Positions 1-7,734 of a stretch of 38,666 nt of DNA are shown one piece after another. A program made the translations under genes and the position numbers. The stretch covers positions 1 to 38,666 of the forward strand of contig JBPCKT010000112.1 in the NCBI GenBank assembly GCA_051004015.1, in the 5' to 3' direction. This stretch comes from SXOA01 sp051004015. Lineage in GTDB: Bacteria > Planctomycetota > Planctomycetia > Pirellulales > Pirellulaceae. The notes beneath the pieces were generated by a model. That model did no database searches, was not told the DNA's origin, and saw only the letters and a program-made list of their open reading frames with translations. Each line of letters opens with the position of its first letter. The stretch's first letter is position 1.

Positions 1-215
1 TGCGCGCGACCGCGAAGAGTCGCTCGGACACGAGCGGCTTGTGTGCCTATGCGTGCTTCCTTGTCCGAGAGCCGGATGCGGGAAATCCGCCTGTCCGGTT
101 CGATGAGCGGGGAGTGGAAACGGAGCACGGCAGGCGGACATTGCGCCACAAACGGGGAAACCCTGAAACAGAAGTAAGCCGTAGCCTAAACCACCGCGCC
201 AGTTCTCGACTCTAC
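1..215 (+). ncRNA. group II intron, 3' end (domains V-VI), truncated by window start
   Basis: Positions 69-101 have the shape of a group II intron domain V. The lower stem GAGCCGGA pairs with TCCGGTTC, there is a short bulge, and the upper stem GCGG/CCGC is closed by a GAAAT-type loop. Domain V is the catalytic core of these self-splicing retroelements. The following stretch (about 102-212, with GAGCGGGGAGTGGAAACGG) resembles the long domain VI region of many bacterial group II introns. The 3' splice site is inferred near the CGACTCTAC at about 207-215. The reverse transcriptase gene would lie upstream, outside the window. An open frame at 39-341 runs through this RNA and is not considered a protein. 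Confidence 0.75.
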
Positions 216-318
216 TTGTGGTTTGCTGGGCGAAGTCGCGGGCCGATTCTTCGGTGCGAGGACGGATTGGAATCCCATCCTACGGTGGGCGCTCTTTCGG
301 GGGGGATAGGCCCTCAGG

Positions 319-406
319 GTGTTGAAACAGGGACTGCCTAATTCAACACAGACCCCGTTTTTTCATACCGAGGGTCGTGTTGAAACGGGGGGGATTGAAT
401 TCAACA
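319..406. repeat. two copies of a GTGTTGAA...TTCAACA short palindrome
   Basis: Copy 1 (319-349) has arms GTGTTGAA and TTCAACAC around 15 nt. Copy 2 (377-406) has arms TGTTGAA and TTCAACA. The loops begin alike (AC then a G-run). They sit in the gene-free stretch 216-525, which otherwise shows only other repeats and no supportable gene. Confidence 0.5.
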
Positions 407-417
407 GACAGGGATAG

Positions 418-436
418 GGTTCAGTTTTCAGTGTTC
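418..436. repeat. TTCAGTTTTCAGTGTTCAG low-complexity repeat
   Basis: This is a single short stretch built from CAGTTTT/CAGTGTT units. The same unit is found as an expanded array at 37001-37064 near the other end of the window, so it is a dispersed repeat rather than a local accident. Confidence 0.5.
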
Positions 437-445
437 AGCTGGGGA

Positions 446-469
446 CCGCCTGAAGGCGGGACTCCCACC
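446..469. repeat. CCGCCTGAAGGCGG-type palindromic repeat
   Basis: The core CCGCCTGAAGGCGG is followed by GACTCCCACC. Relatives lie at 7066-7085 and 38375-38399, and in inverted form in the tandem units at 38313-38370. It forms a small hairpin and is one of several intergenic repeat families in the window. Confidence 0.55.
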
Positions 470-495
470 AGGCAAGCCTCCGTCTGGAAATATCA

Positions 496-511
496 GGGGG
501 CTAACGCCCCC
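496..511. repeat. GGGGGC-TAAC-GCCCCC hairpin after the multihaem gene
   Basis: A perfect 6-bp G/C stem with a 4-nt loop lies 14 nt beyond the stop codon of the minus-strand gene ending at 526. It has no U-tract, so it is not a classical intrinsic terminator. Its position could still stabilise the mRNA end. Confidence 0.5.
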
Positions 512-525
512 CGCTCGCCGCTGGG

Positions 526-2253
526 TTAGTCCTTTCCCTTGTGCTCGATCTGCTTCCAGTACTTTTCGAACGTCTTGTCGCTGAAGTCGGGGTCGTTGTC
601 GCCGTCGTGGCACTGGGCGCAGCGGCGCTCGGCGAGGCCGCCGGCGAGGGGGAGTTTGAGCTGGTCGCGGAGCTTTTGAATTTCATCCTGGCCGAGCTTT
701 GCGTCTCCTGATTCAGCCGCGACGTGGGCGGAGCCGGGGCCGTGGCAGTTTTCGCAGCCGTTGTGGGTGAGGTGGGGAGTTTTTTCCAGCCCCAGATAGC
801 CGGACTTGTAGGGATAGAACTTCTGCGGATCCCAGCCGGTGACGTGGCAGGAGAGACATTCCGGGTCGTGGTGGCGGGGAATCTGGGTCCGGGCGGTGAC
901 GGCTTCCTTGGGAGGTTTTTGGAGAGAGTCGGTGGCGTGGGCGTGGGGAGTTTTTTCCCAGACGGCCAAGGCCTTGGTGTGGCACTCGCCGCATTTGGCG
1001 GTGCCGACGTATTTGTGCCCGCTCTCGTGCGCGAGCTCGGTCGCGCCGAGCTCGGCGAGACCCATCTGCTCGAGCTGCGCCTGGTATTCGGCGAGGAGCG
1101 CGATCATCTCCTGGTCATCCTCGTACTCGCTGGTGAGGGGAATCCGCTGGTAGCGGAGGGGCTGTTTGGCATCGTTGAAAACACCGACGACGCCGGCATA
1201 CATTCCCTTGGTGCCGACCTGGGCCAGAAGCGCTTTGGTGTCCTTGATCTTTTCCAGCTCGTGCGTCGGCTCGCCGACTCCGCCGGCCGTGACGACCAGG
1301 TCGAAGATGGGAACTTCCTGGGCCAGCCTTTGCGTCTCCTCCTGGGTGGCGTGGGCCAGCAGGACGTACAGGTCGCACTTCTGCTCCTGCACTTCGGCAG
1401 CGGCTTTCTTCAAGGCATCCAGGGCGGGGGAATGGAGAAGCTCGTCCCCCTTGAGCTTCTTCTCCGCTTCGTCGCCGAGGGCGGCGATGATGCCGACCTT
1501 TTTGCCGCCGGCCTCGATCACGTGGAAACGAGGAGTGAGACTGCGGTCGAGCAGCGCGACGTTTACGCTGGTGAAGATGCTCGGCTTGTCATCCGCGGGG
1601 TTTGTTGCCGCCAGTAAGTCGCCGGGAGTCAGCTTGAGGTCGTCGGCACCCAGCGCCACGGCCTGATAGCCCATTTTTCGCAGGGCGTCTGCCGTCTTCT
1701 GGAATTTGATCTCCGACTGTTTGCCGTACCGCTTGATCTGGCTGCCGACGTCCAGGGGAACGACTTCCCAGCCTCGCTTCTCCCGGAGCTGTGTCATCAG
1801 CGTGGCCCGCCTGGCCAGTCCACCTTTCTGATTTGCCAGTCCCGTGCAGCCGCAAGGTTCGATGTAGCCCATTTGCTGGCCGGTGAGAAAGAACACAAGC
1901 TGGGGTTTTGGCCAAGCTTTGAAGAGCTCGGGCTGAGTTGCGGCGGCAGCGGTTTTTGTGCCTTCCTCGGGCTTGTCGATACCGGGCAGGCCAGGGCCTT
2001 GCGGGGGAATCAGTTTTGGTCCGGGCTCGGCTGGAGTTTCGCCAGGCGGCGTGACGCTTGCGGTTCCACTCGCCTTGGGCACTGGTTTAACGACGGGCGG
2101 CGTCGGCGTTCCGCAACCGGCAGAGAGCAGTGCCCAACTCACAGTGGCGGCGTAAGCGAAGGAGAGCGCGGGTGGAGTCTTCGGGAAGGAATGACCGAGC
2201 AAGAAAACTGCGGTGTCCTTCGCTGGCGCTTCAGGCTGGTGTCGGAGGGTCAT
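526..2253 (-). CDS. multihaem c-type cytochrome lipoprotein with UshA-like (seleno)protein domain
   Basis: This is a 575-residue exported protein. A lipobox (LLSAGC, Cys47) suggests membrane anchoring. Residues ~110-390 resemble the metallophosphatase/5'-nucleotidase-like domain of the UshA-like (seleno)protein family, including the motif EPCGC (Cys134 and Cys136). The C-terminal third has four haem-binding CxxCH motifs at residues 421-425 (CGECH), 466-470 (CLSCH), 500-504 (CENCH) and 545-549 (CAQCH), as in cytochrome c-554-like proteins. It is probably a periplasmic electron carrier or redox enzyme; the substrate is unknown. The ATG at 2253 is chosen because GGAAGAG precedes it at good spacing; an upstream in-frame start at 2355 has no such support. 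The mature protein is preceded by an unusually long leader (see findings). Confidence 0.85.
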   Translation of the reverse strand: MTLRHQPEAPAKDTAVFLLGHSFPKTPPALSFAYAATVSWALLSAGCGTPTPPVVKPVPKASGTASVTPPGETPAEPGPKLIPPQGPGLPGIDKPEEGTKTAAAATQPELFKAWPKPQLVFFLTGQQMGYIEPCGCTGLANQKGGLARRATLMTQLREKRGWEVVPLDVGSQIKRYGKQSEIKFQKTADALRKMGYQAVALGADDLKLTPGDLLAATNPADDKPSIFTSVNVALLDRSLTPRFHVIEAGGKKVGIIAALGDEAEKKLKGDELLHSPALDALKKAAAEVQEQKCDLYVLLAHATQEETQRLAQEVPIFDLVVTAGGVGEPTHELEKIKDTKALLAQVGTKGMYAGVVGVFNDAKQPLRYQRIPLTSEYEDDQEMIALLAEYQAQLEQMGLAELGATELAHESGHKYVGTAKCGECHTKALAVWEKTPHAHATDSLQKPPKEAVTARTQIPRHHDPECLSCHVTGWDPQKFYPYKSGYLGLEKTPHLTHNGCENCHGPGSAHVAAESGDAKLGQDEIQKLRDQLKLPLAGGLAERRCAQCHDGDNDPDFSDKTFEKYWKQIEHKGKD

Positions 2254-2325
2254 TTTTGTCTCTTCCGTGAAAATGAAATCGCCTGTTTGGCGGCGCCAGG
2301 AGTCTCGGTGACCTTGGGAATCACG

Positions 2326-2347
2326 CCCACGCAAAGCCGTGGGCGTG
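2326..2347. repeat. CGCCCACGC...GTGGGCG palindrome
   Basis: CGCCCACG and CGTGGGCG arms surround a short loop in the gap between the multihaem gene and the DUF1573 gene. It belongs to the dispersed intergenic palindromes of this genome. No U-tract follows, so a terminator role is unproven. Confidence 0.5.
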
Positions 2348-2390
2348 CCACCCACTCTTTAGCTTGGCGGCTAGCCTACTTCCCCGGCTT

Positions 2391-3578
2391 CTAGCGAACC
2401 ATGAATGACACGGAGATCACCACTTGCTTGATTTGGGGGTGCGTCGTTTTCAAAGTGATTTGTCCGGCTTTGGACTCCGCGGACTTCAAGTAACTTCCCA
2501 GCGGGGCGCCGGCGGGGATATCGATCCTGATGGGAATGCGTTTGACCGTCGGACTGATCGCCACCGGCTCCTCCAGTGTTACCTGGAGAAAATCCGGCTG
2601 CAGTTTTTCAATTTCCACCCGGGTCATTTCGCGGTGCGGGCCTTTGATATGCAAATACGCGGTGTGGGAGGCGCCCGTCTTTTGATCGACGGCGCCTAGC
2701 ACGATGGAAGTCCCGCCCGAGGGAACCTTGGGGCTGAGCAGGATGATGTCCCCCACGATCCGGATTTCGACGGGAATGATCTGCGGCTCAATTCCTTCGT
2801 AGTTGGTTTTCACGGAAATGGCTTGCCCGGTCAGGCCGAGCGGCAGTCCGGGCTTGATGGCCACGCGCATTTTCACGCCGCCCCGAGCGCCGAACCGGAC
2901 AGCCTCTTCCAGCGGCAAAGGGGAGAAGGTGGCCTCCAAGAATTTCGCCGAATCCGTGTCCTGCCAGGAGTGCTGGACGATTTTCAATTCTTCGTCGCGG
3001 TGCGAGTAGATCGAGAGTTCGCCAACGGCGGGCTCGTTGGCAGAAACGCCGGAAATGGAAAGCGACTGTTCCTCCAGCTCAATGGCATCGACCGTCCGCC
3101 CGTGAATCAGCAGCCGCACGATTTCGCGGCGGGGATCAGTGGTGGCGAACTCGGCGGATTGCGAAAAGCTTTTATCGACGAGGTTGATGCTCCACTCCAG
3201 CGTCAGCGGGAAGGAGCCGCCGGGGGGAATGGTTTGCTTGTCCCCTTTGGTCATCGACTTGCCCTCCGCCGCGGCTGCTGTGCATCTGCACGTGAAGTCG
3301 GTCAGGGTGATGACCAGCGGCTGGTTGCCGGTATTGCGAAAGACGAACTCATGGTGTCCCTTGGAGCCGCGGTCCATGGTGCCGAAGTCGTGGATTTCGC
3401 CCCCCTCGACGACGACCTTCGGGCCTTCACTGGCTCCGCCGACGTTCTCCCTCTCCGCAAGGATGGCCAGCGTCATCTTGGTGGGGAGCCGCTCCCCGTC
3501 GAACTCGCGGTACGAGGCGTACATCCCGGCAGCGATGCCGATGGCCAGAGCGGCCAGTACCAGTGCGGTGATTTTCAT
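2391..3578 (-). CDS. DUF1573 domain-containing exported/membrane protein
   Basis: This is a 395-residue protein with an N-terminal hydrophobic segment (~4-22) that would act as signal or anchor. The region ~55-145 matches the DUF1573 pattern: an ‘IHDFGTMDRGSKGHHEFVFR’ stretch, then the hallmark Cys-containing ‘TDFTCRCT’ and ‘IPPGGSFPLTLEW’. This is an Ig-like, ASPM/SPD-2-Hydin-like fold. The remainder consists of further beta-rich segments, probably additional Ig-like modules. DUF1573 proteins are abundant in Planctomycetes and Bacteroidetes and usually face the periplasm. It lies between the multihaem cytochrome and the polysaccharide genes on the same strand, with 137 nt and 57 nt gaps. Molecular function is unknown. 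Confidence 0.8.
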   Translation of the reverse strand: MKITALVLAALAIGIAAGMYASYREFDGERLPTKMTLAILAERENVGGASEGPKVVVEGGEIHDFGTMDRGSKGHHEFVFRNTGNQPLVITLTDFTCRCTAAAAEGKSMTKGDKQTIPPGGSFPLTLEWSINLVDKSFSQSAEFATTDPRREIVRLLIHGRTVDAIELEEQSLSISGVSANEPAVGELSIYSHRDEELKIVQHSWQDTDSAKFLEATFSPLPLEEAVRFGARGGVKMRVAIKPGLPLGLTGQAISVKTNYEGIEPQIIPVEIRIVGDIILLSPKVPSGGTSIVLGAVDQKTGASHTAYLHIKGPHREMTRVEIEKLQPDFLQVTLEEPVAISPTVKRIPIRIDIPAGAPLGSYLKSAESKAGQITLKTTHPQIKQVVISVSFMVR

Positions 3579-3635
3579 GGGTCAGTTCCGATCGTGGCCG
3601 GCGTTCGTGACCGGCAGTCCAGCCATTTTCCTCCC

Positions 3636-5900
3636 TCAGGACTTTGGCCGCAAGCCTTTACGCAGTTCCAGCATGGTTTGTTCTGCCGTCTCCGGCCGGG
3701 GCGACTGGACCACGGTCTTCTCCTCCTCATCCCAGTGATACCGCGACAGATGGTGGTTTTGCAGCTTGAACTCTTCGTGCGGATTAAGCTTGTTCAGCCG
3801 CAGGGCCTCCTCGGCTTCCATTTGAGCGGCGGAGTCATCGCCGGCCAGTTTCCAGACCGTGGCCAGCTCCGCATGGATCAGGGCGCTGGCGGGTGAGCGG
3901 GCAGCTGCTTCGCGCGTGGCGGCCAGCGCCTCTTCCAGGTCGGCTGGTTGTTTAGAACGGACGAAAATCTGCAAGTACCAGCGAGCCCGGTTTTGGGCGG
4001 CGCGCGTGGAGGGAGCCTCCCGGCGGGCGTATTCATCCGCCGCCCGCGTGAAGTCCTCGAAGTCTTCCGCCAGACCGTTGCGGAGCCACGCGGAGAGCCG
4101 AGCCTCCGCCAGGCGCTCCCAGGGAGCCGCCGACCAGGGATCTTGGGCGGCGGCGGCGGCCAGATGACCGGCAACCTGGTCCGTGGATTGAAAGGGAATC
4201 AGCTCCGCCGCGGACATGGGGAGACTGCTGTTGAGCACGGGGGCATAGCTGGTGAAGTAGCAGGCGGCGGCGAGGAGGGCACTCAGTCCCGCGGCAACGA
4301 AACTGCTCCAGCGCGGGATGACCAGTTGCTGGATTGGTTCTTTCAGACTCAGGGCGAGCGGAATCAATATCCAGGCCGTTTGCGCGACGCCAGGAAAGCT
4401 CGCCGCGCCTGCGGCGAGCAGGTTCACGCCGAGGACGATGAGGCCGATCACGAGCAGCGGCGGACGCATCTCCCCTGCCCTGACCCAGCCGTCAACGGCC
4501 CACAGAAATGCGATTGCCGCCGGGAGCCCGAGTACGAGGAGGCCGACGACTCCGCCGGTGTAGGCCGCGAGGACGAAATGGCCTGCCATCGAGGCGAGAG
4601 CAATTCCGAGCAGAAAGCCGATGAGAGCGCCGGCGCAGACGAAAACGGCGGAGTAAAGCGGCGGAGATGAGGACGAAGGTGAAGGTGAAGGTGAGGATGA
4701 GCTGCGACGCCAAAGCTCGCTGGCAAACGCCGCGAACATGGCCAGCAGCGCGACGAGAGCCGGCGTTCCCGCGGTCGCCCAAATCTCCAGCAGAAAGTTG
4801 TGGGGGTCGGAGACGGTTTCGCTGGCTTCGGGGAGTTTGTATTGGGCGAAGAAGGATTGGAAGCGCCCGGGTCCGACGCCCAGGAGCGGATAGTCGGCAA
4901 TCATGGCGGCGGTGGAGCGCCAGTATTGCAAGCGGTAGAGGACCGCTTTGGGCGCTTCGCTGAGGACTTCGGCATCGAGGCCGCCGACGAAAACCACTCC
5001 CAGCCCGATGATCAACAGTAGCCCTGCCGCAACGGCGGGAATCTTCCAGCCGACCTTGAAGCCGCCGCGCCGCCCGTACAGCAGCAGTAACAGGGCGCCG
5101 AACCCTGTTGCGAGCACGGCGGTGCGGCTTTTGGTAAGGAGCAGACAACCTGCCAGGAAGAATGCGGCACTTATCGTGGCAAGGAGCGCGCGGCGATTTC
5201 CCTCTTTGCTCATCTCTCGCAGCCCAATGCCGGCGGCGATGATCAACCAGGGAGCGAGAAAGCCGGCGAGCGAATTGGTGAGCGAAAAGGTGGAGACCGG
5301 TTCGCTGCTGAAGAGGCGGTCTTCCAGGTGTTTGCGCTCCACCGATTGCTTGTCGGTGCTGTAGCCGGCTTCTTTGAGAAACTTTTCCGGGTCCGCTTTG
5401 TAGGCCTTCTGAAAGGCCGGCTGGCTGACGAAGTACTGGTAATAGGCGTGCGTGGAAAGGCAAATCGCCAGTGCGACCATCACGGCGACGACGGCTCGGC
5501 TGTGCACGCTGGACGTGATGAGTTGCCGCAGCAGGAACGCACCGATGCCGTAGTTGACCCAGATCCAAAGCGTGTTAAGCGCGGGACGGCCGCCGCCGCT
5601 GGTTCCCATGATGACGGCGCTCAGCGAATGTAGGCCAATCAGGACCAGGCCCGCAATCAGCGTCCAGTCCAGCCGCAGCGGGGGGACGAGCTGGGCAATC
5701 GCCGCGGCGCTCCAGCAGCCCAGGAGCAGGCACCAGAGCATGCCGAGCGTGACGTGCGTTCCTTCCGGCGTGGCGGCTTCGCTGGGCAAAAGGGGCGTTG
5801 CGACGAAGAGCGCGACCACGGCCGCCAGCAGGATGCCGGGGACATGCTGGGCCAGTGACGGCGTGGCGGCTGGTTTCTCCTTGGAGCGCTGCTTGGACAT
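3636..5900 (-). CDS. O-antigen ligase family membrane protein with C-terminal helical (TPR-like) region
   Basis: This 754-residue protein has about a dozen hydrophobic segments up to residue ~550. It carries the Wzy_C/O-antigen ligase signature: a periplasmic loop with ‘GVGPGRF’ followed by the conserved His367 in ‘DPHNFLLEIWATAGTPALV’. The soluble C-terminus (~565-754) is alpha-helical and Ala-rich, as in TPR-bearing ligases. The family transfers or polymerises lipid-linked glycans at the outer face of the inner membrane. The ATG at 5900 shares its A with the TAA of the upstream transferase gene (TAATG), so the two are translationally coupled. An upstream in-frame ATG at 6032 would place 44 odd residues inside the preceding gene and is rejected. 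The specific glycan is unknown. Confidence 0.82.
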   Translation of the reverse strand: MSKQRSKEKPAATPSLAQHVPGILLAAVVALFVATPLLPSEAATPEGTHVTLGMLWCLLLGCWSAAAIAQLVPPLRLDWTLIAGLVLIGLHSLSAVIMGTSGGGRPALNTLWIWVNYGIGAFLLRQLITSSVHSRAVVAVMVALAICLSTHAYYQYFVSQPAFQKAYKADPEKFLKEAGYSTDKQSVERKHLEDRLFSSEPVSTFSLTNSLAGFLAPWLIIAAGIGLREMSKEGNRRALLATISAAFFLAGCLLLTKSRTAVLATGFGALLLLLYGRRGGFKVGWKIPAVAAGLLLIIGLGVVFVGGLDAEVLSEAPKAVLYRLQYWRSTAAMIADYPLLGVGPGRFQSFFAQYKLPEASETVSDPHNFLLEIWATAGTPALVALLAMFAAFASELWRRSSSSPSPSPSSSSPPLYSAVFVCAGALIGFLLGIALASMAGHFVLAAYTGGVVGLLVLGLPAAIAFLWAVDGWVRAGEMRPPLLVIGLIVLGVNLLAAGAASFPGVAQTAWILIPLALSLKEPIQQLVIPRWSSFVAAGLSALLAAACYFTSYAPVLNSSLPMSAAELIPFQSTDQVAGHLAAAAAQDPWSAAPWERLAEARLSAWLRNGLAEDFEDFTRAADEYARREAPSTRAAQNRARWYLQIFVRSKQPADLEEALAATREAAARSPASALIHAELATVWKLAGDDSAAQMEAEEALRLNKLNPHEEFKLQNHHLSRYHWDEEEKTVVQSPRPETAEQTMLELRKGLRPKS

Positions 5901-7039
5901 TACTTCTTGATGGTGTGGCGGGCGGTGGCCTCCAGAATGCCGATCAGCGCCAGGATGCAGCCGACGAGGAGCATGATGATGATGGCCCCGGCTAGCTCCA
6001 CCTGGTGCAATAGCAAGGCCGCCAGTCCGCAAGTGGCCGTGGTGAGGTAAACCGTCAGGACCGCCTGCGTTCGCGTCAAACCTAAATCTACGAGCCGGTG
6101 GGAAAAATGGTTCTTATCGGCCTGAAACGGGCTTTTGCCAGCCCGCAAGCGAATCAACAGGACCGTACACATGTCATACAGCGGCACCGCCATCACCACG
6201 ATGGGCGCGAGAATGGCGTGGCGCTTGGGCGTCTGATAGCCGGCGTACGTGGCAAGGAGCGTGGCGACGGCAATACAGAAGCCGATGAAGTAAGCGCCGG
6301 AATCACCCATGAAAATCTTGGCCGGGGGCTTATTGTGCCAGAGGAAACCGAGGACGGCTCCCACCAGCACGAGTAGAAATCCAGCCACGAAAAGCTGGGG
6401 GCGATTCGTTTGCGGGTCGGGGTTAAGAAGCAGCACCGCGGCAAGCATGGAGGCCGAAATGGCGGCGACTCCACCGGAGAGGCCGTCCATATTGTCGAGC
6501 ATGTTGAACGAGTTAATGATGGCGACAATCCAGAACACGCTGAGCATTCCCGTGAGGAGCGGCATGTTCATGAACGCGGTCAGTTGCAGATTCTTCACGA
6601 AGAAAACGCAAGCGGCGGCAACGCTGAACTCGACGGCGATGCGAACTTGCCAGGAAAGACCCTTGCGGTCGTCGAGCAGGCCCAGCACCATCAGCACCGT
6701 GCCAGCGGCCAGCAGAATCCAGAGATTCCCCGATTGATTGACAATCCCTGAAAGATGCTCGCGGGCGAATTCGGGAAGTAGCTTGGCAACAGCAGGGACG
6801 TTTATCGCTAGGACAAGCATCAGCTCGCCGACGGCAAACGTGCCGATCACTCCCAGCCAAATGCCAATGCCGCCACCCAGCGGAGTCGGCGACGTATGCA
6901 CCTTCCGTTTGGCATTCGGCTGATCAACCAGGCCGAGCTTGGGCGCGAGGTCGCGAACGATGCGGGTGGCAATTAGCGCGATGAGCAGGCTGGGAAGAAT
7001 TGAGCCGGCGAGGAAGAAAAAAAGTTGGCTCGGGGTCAT
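5900..7039 (-). CDS. MraY/WecA-family undecaprenyl-phosphate sugar-1-phosphate transferase
   Basis: This 379-residue polytopic membrane enzyme is of glycosyltransferase family 4. It should move a HexNAc-1-phosphate from UDP-sugar to undecaprenyl phosphate. Visible motifs are ‘PTPLGGGIGIW’ near residue 55, the Mg-binding ‘GLLDDRKGLSW’, ‘FNMLDNMDGLSGG’, ‘MGDSGAYFIGF’ and the cytoplasmic-loop ‘ADKNHFSHRL’. WecA/TagO-type rather than MraY is favoured by the ‘HFSHRL’ loop and by the O-antigen ligase-like partner immediately downstream. The nucleotide sugar cannot be told from sequence. Start ATG at 7039 opens directly into the first membrane helix. The stop overlaps the next start by one base. Confidence 0.9.
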   Translation of the reverse strand: MTPSQLFFFLAGSILPSLLIALIATRIVRDLAPKLGLVDQPNAKRKVHTSPTPLGGGIGIWLGVIGTFAVGELMLVLAINVPAVAKLLPEFAREHLSGIVNQSGNLWILLAAGTVLMVLGLLDDRKGLSWQVRIAVEFSVAAACVFFVKNLQLTAFMNMPLLTGMLSVFWIVAIINSFNMLDNMDGLSGGVAAISASMLAAVLLLNPDPQTNRPQLFVAGFLLVLVGAVLGFLWHNKPPAKIFMGDSGAYFIGFCIAVATLLATYAGYQTPKRHAILAPIVVMAVPLYDMCTVLLIRLRAGKSPFQADKNHFSHRLVDLGLTRTQAVLTVYLTTATCGLAALLLHQVELAGAIIIMLLVGCILALIGILEATARHTIKK

Positions 7040-7065
7040 CGGCGGGAATCATTCCTCAACATGTT

Positions 7066-7085
7066 GAGCCGCCTTTAGGCGGAAT
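7066..7085. repeat. CCGCCTAAAGGCGG palindrome containing the DUF4416 stop codon
   Basis: Read on the minus strand, CCGCCTAAAGGCGG contains the TAA that ends the DUF4416 gene (7077-7075). The last residues of that protein are therefore encoded by the repeat. It is the same family as 446-469 and 38375-38399. Confidence 0.55.
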
Positions 7086-7620
7086 CTTCTTTGTACCGCC
7101 GGCGCAGATATTCCCGGCAGCGGCTGAAGAATTCATGGTAATCGGCCCGCTGGTAATCGGGATAGGTCCACGGCCGCGTTTTCCAAGTTCCCTGGTGAAA
7201 GTACAGCGTCCCTTCGGCATAAATGCCGTCCCTCAAGTAGATGCGGTGGTCCCGATCCTTGGTGGAAGCGAGCACCAACTTGGCCTCCGTCAGATAGCCC
7301 GGGTCCAGATTCAGCGGCCGCGGCTCGGGATGGTTCGTCACCTGCTTGTAGACATCTTCCAAGATGTTCGTGTGTAGCTTGAGACTCGCCAAATCCGCCG
7401 GATCGATGAGCCGCTCGAAGGCCCAGAAGGTCTTCTTGAGGTCGGTTCCCATGGAGGCGTCGTAGTAGTGCGTCTCGTGGTGGTCGAAGAGGTCGCTGGC
7501 GAGTGTGATGCGTCCCCAGGCTTGTTCTGCTTGCTGCTTGCCCCAATCGAGAGCCTCGGGATAACGACTGAAGGCGGCGGTGATGAGAAAGACGTTTCTA
7601 TGCGAGGCAATCTGGCCCAT
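7075..7620 (-). CDS. DUF4416 family protein
   Basis: A 181-residue cytosolic protein with no signal or membrane segment. The pattern ‘LASDLFDHHETHYYDASMG’, then ‘TNILEDVYKQ’, ‘RPLNLDPGYLTEAKLVLAS’ and the C-terminal ‘GTLYFHQGTWKTRPWTYPDY’, is that of DUF4416, sometimes annotated as a GTP-binding protein without support. Conserved Asp/His/Tyr residues suggest an enzyme, but none is established. It lies between ProRS and the WecA-like gene on the same strand. The start at 7620 has no clear Shine-Dalgarno sequence because a tandem repeat (7623-7671) directly precedes it. The stop codon lies in a palindrome. Confidence 0.82.
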   Translation of the reverse strand: MGQIASHRNVFLITAAFSRYPEALDWGKQQAEQAWGRITLASDLFDHHETHYYDASMGTDLKKTFWAFERLIDPADLASLKLHTNILEDVYKQVTNHPEPRPLNLDPGYLTEAKLVLASTKDRDHRIYLRDGIYAEGTLYFHQGTWKTRPWTYPDYQRADYHEFFSRCREYLRRRYKEDSA

Positions 7621-7622
7621 GA

Positions 7623-7671
7623 CTCAGTACTCGGTACCGAGTACTGAGTACTGAGTACCGAGTACCAAGTA
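7623..7671. repeat. AGTACTCGGTACCGAGTACTG tandem/palindromic low-complexity repeat
   Basis: Repeated GTACTGA, GTACTCG and GTACCGA units form a roughly 49-nt nearly self-complementary array. It sits immediately upstream of the DUF4416 start codon, between it and proS. Just beyond it (7697-7730) is a second low-complexity stretch of ATTCGTCATTCG-like units. Confidence 0.6.
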
Positions 7672-7734
7672 CAAAGCACTCAAGTTATTTCTCGTGCTCC
7701 CATTCGTCATTCGCCATTCGGAATTCGTCATTGT

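Noticed and set aside
98..101. GGTTCGA resembling a tRNA T-loop
   Set aside because: It is part of the 3' arm of intron domain V, and no tRNA cloverleaf can be drawn around it.
39..341. 100-codon open frame at the left edge
   Set aside because: It runs through group II intron domains V-VI; such frames are commonly mis-annotated as small proteins.
7623..7671. Possible CRISPR-like array
   Set aside because: The units are 7-10 nt without spacers and no cas genes are present.
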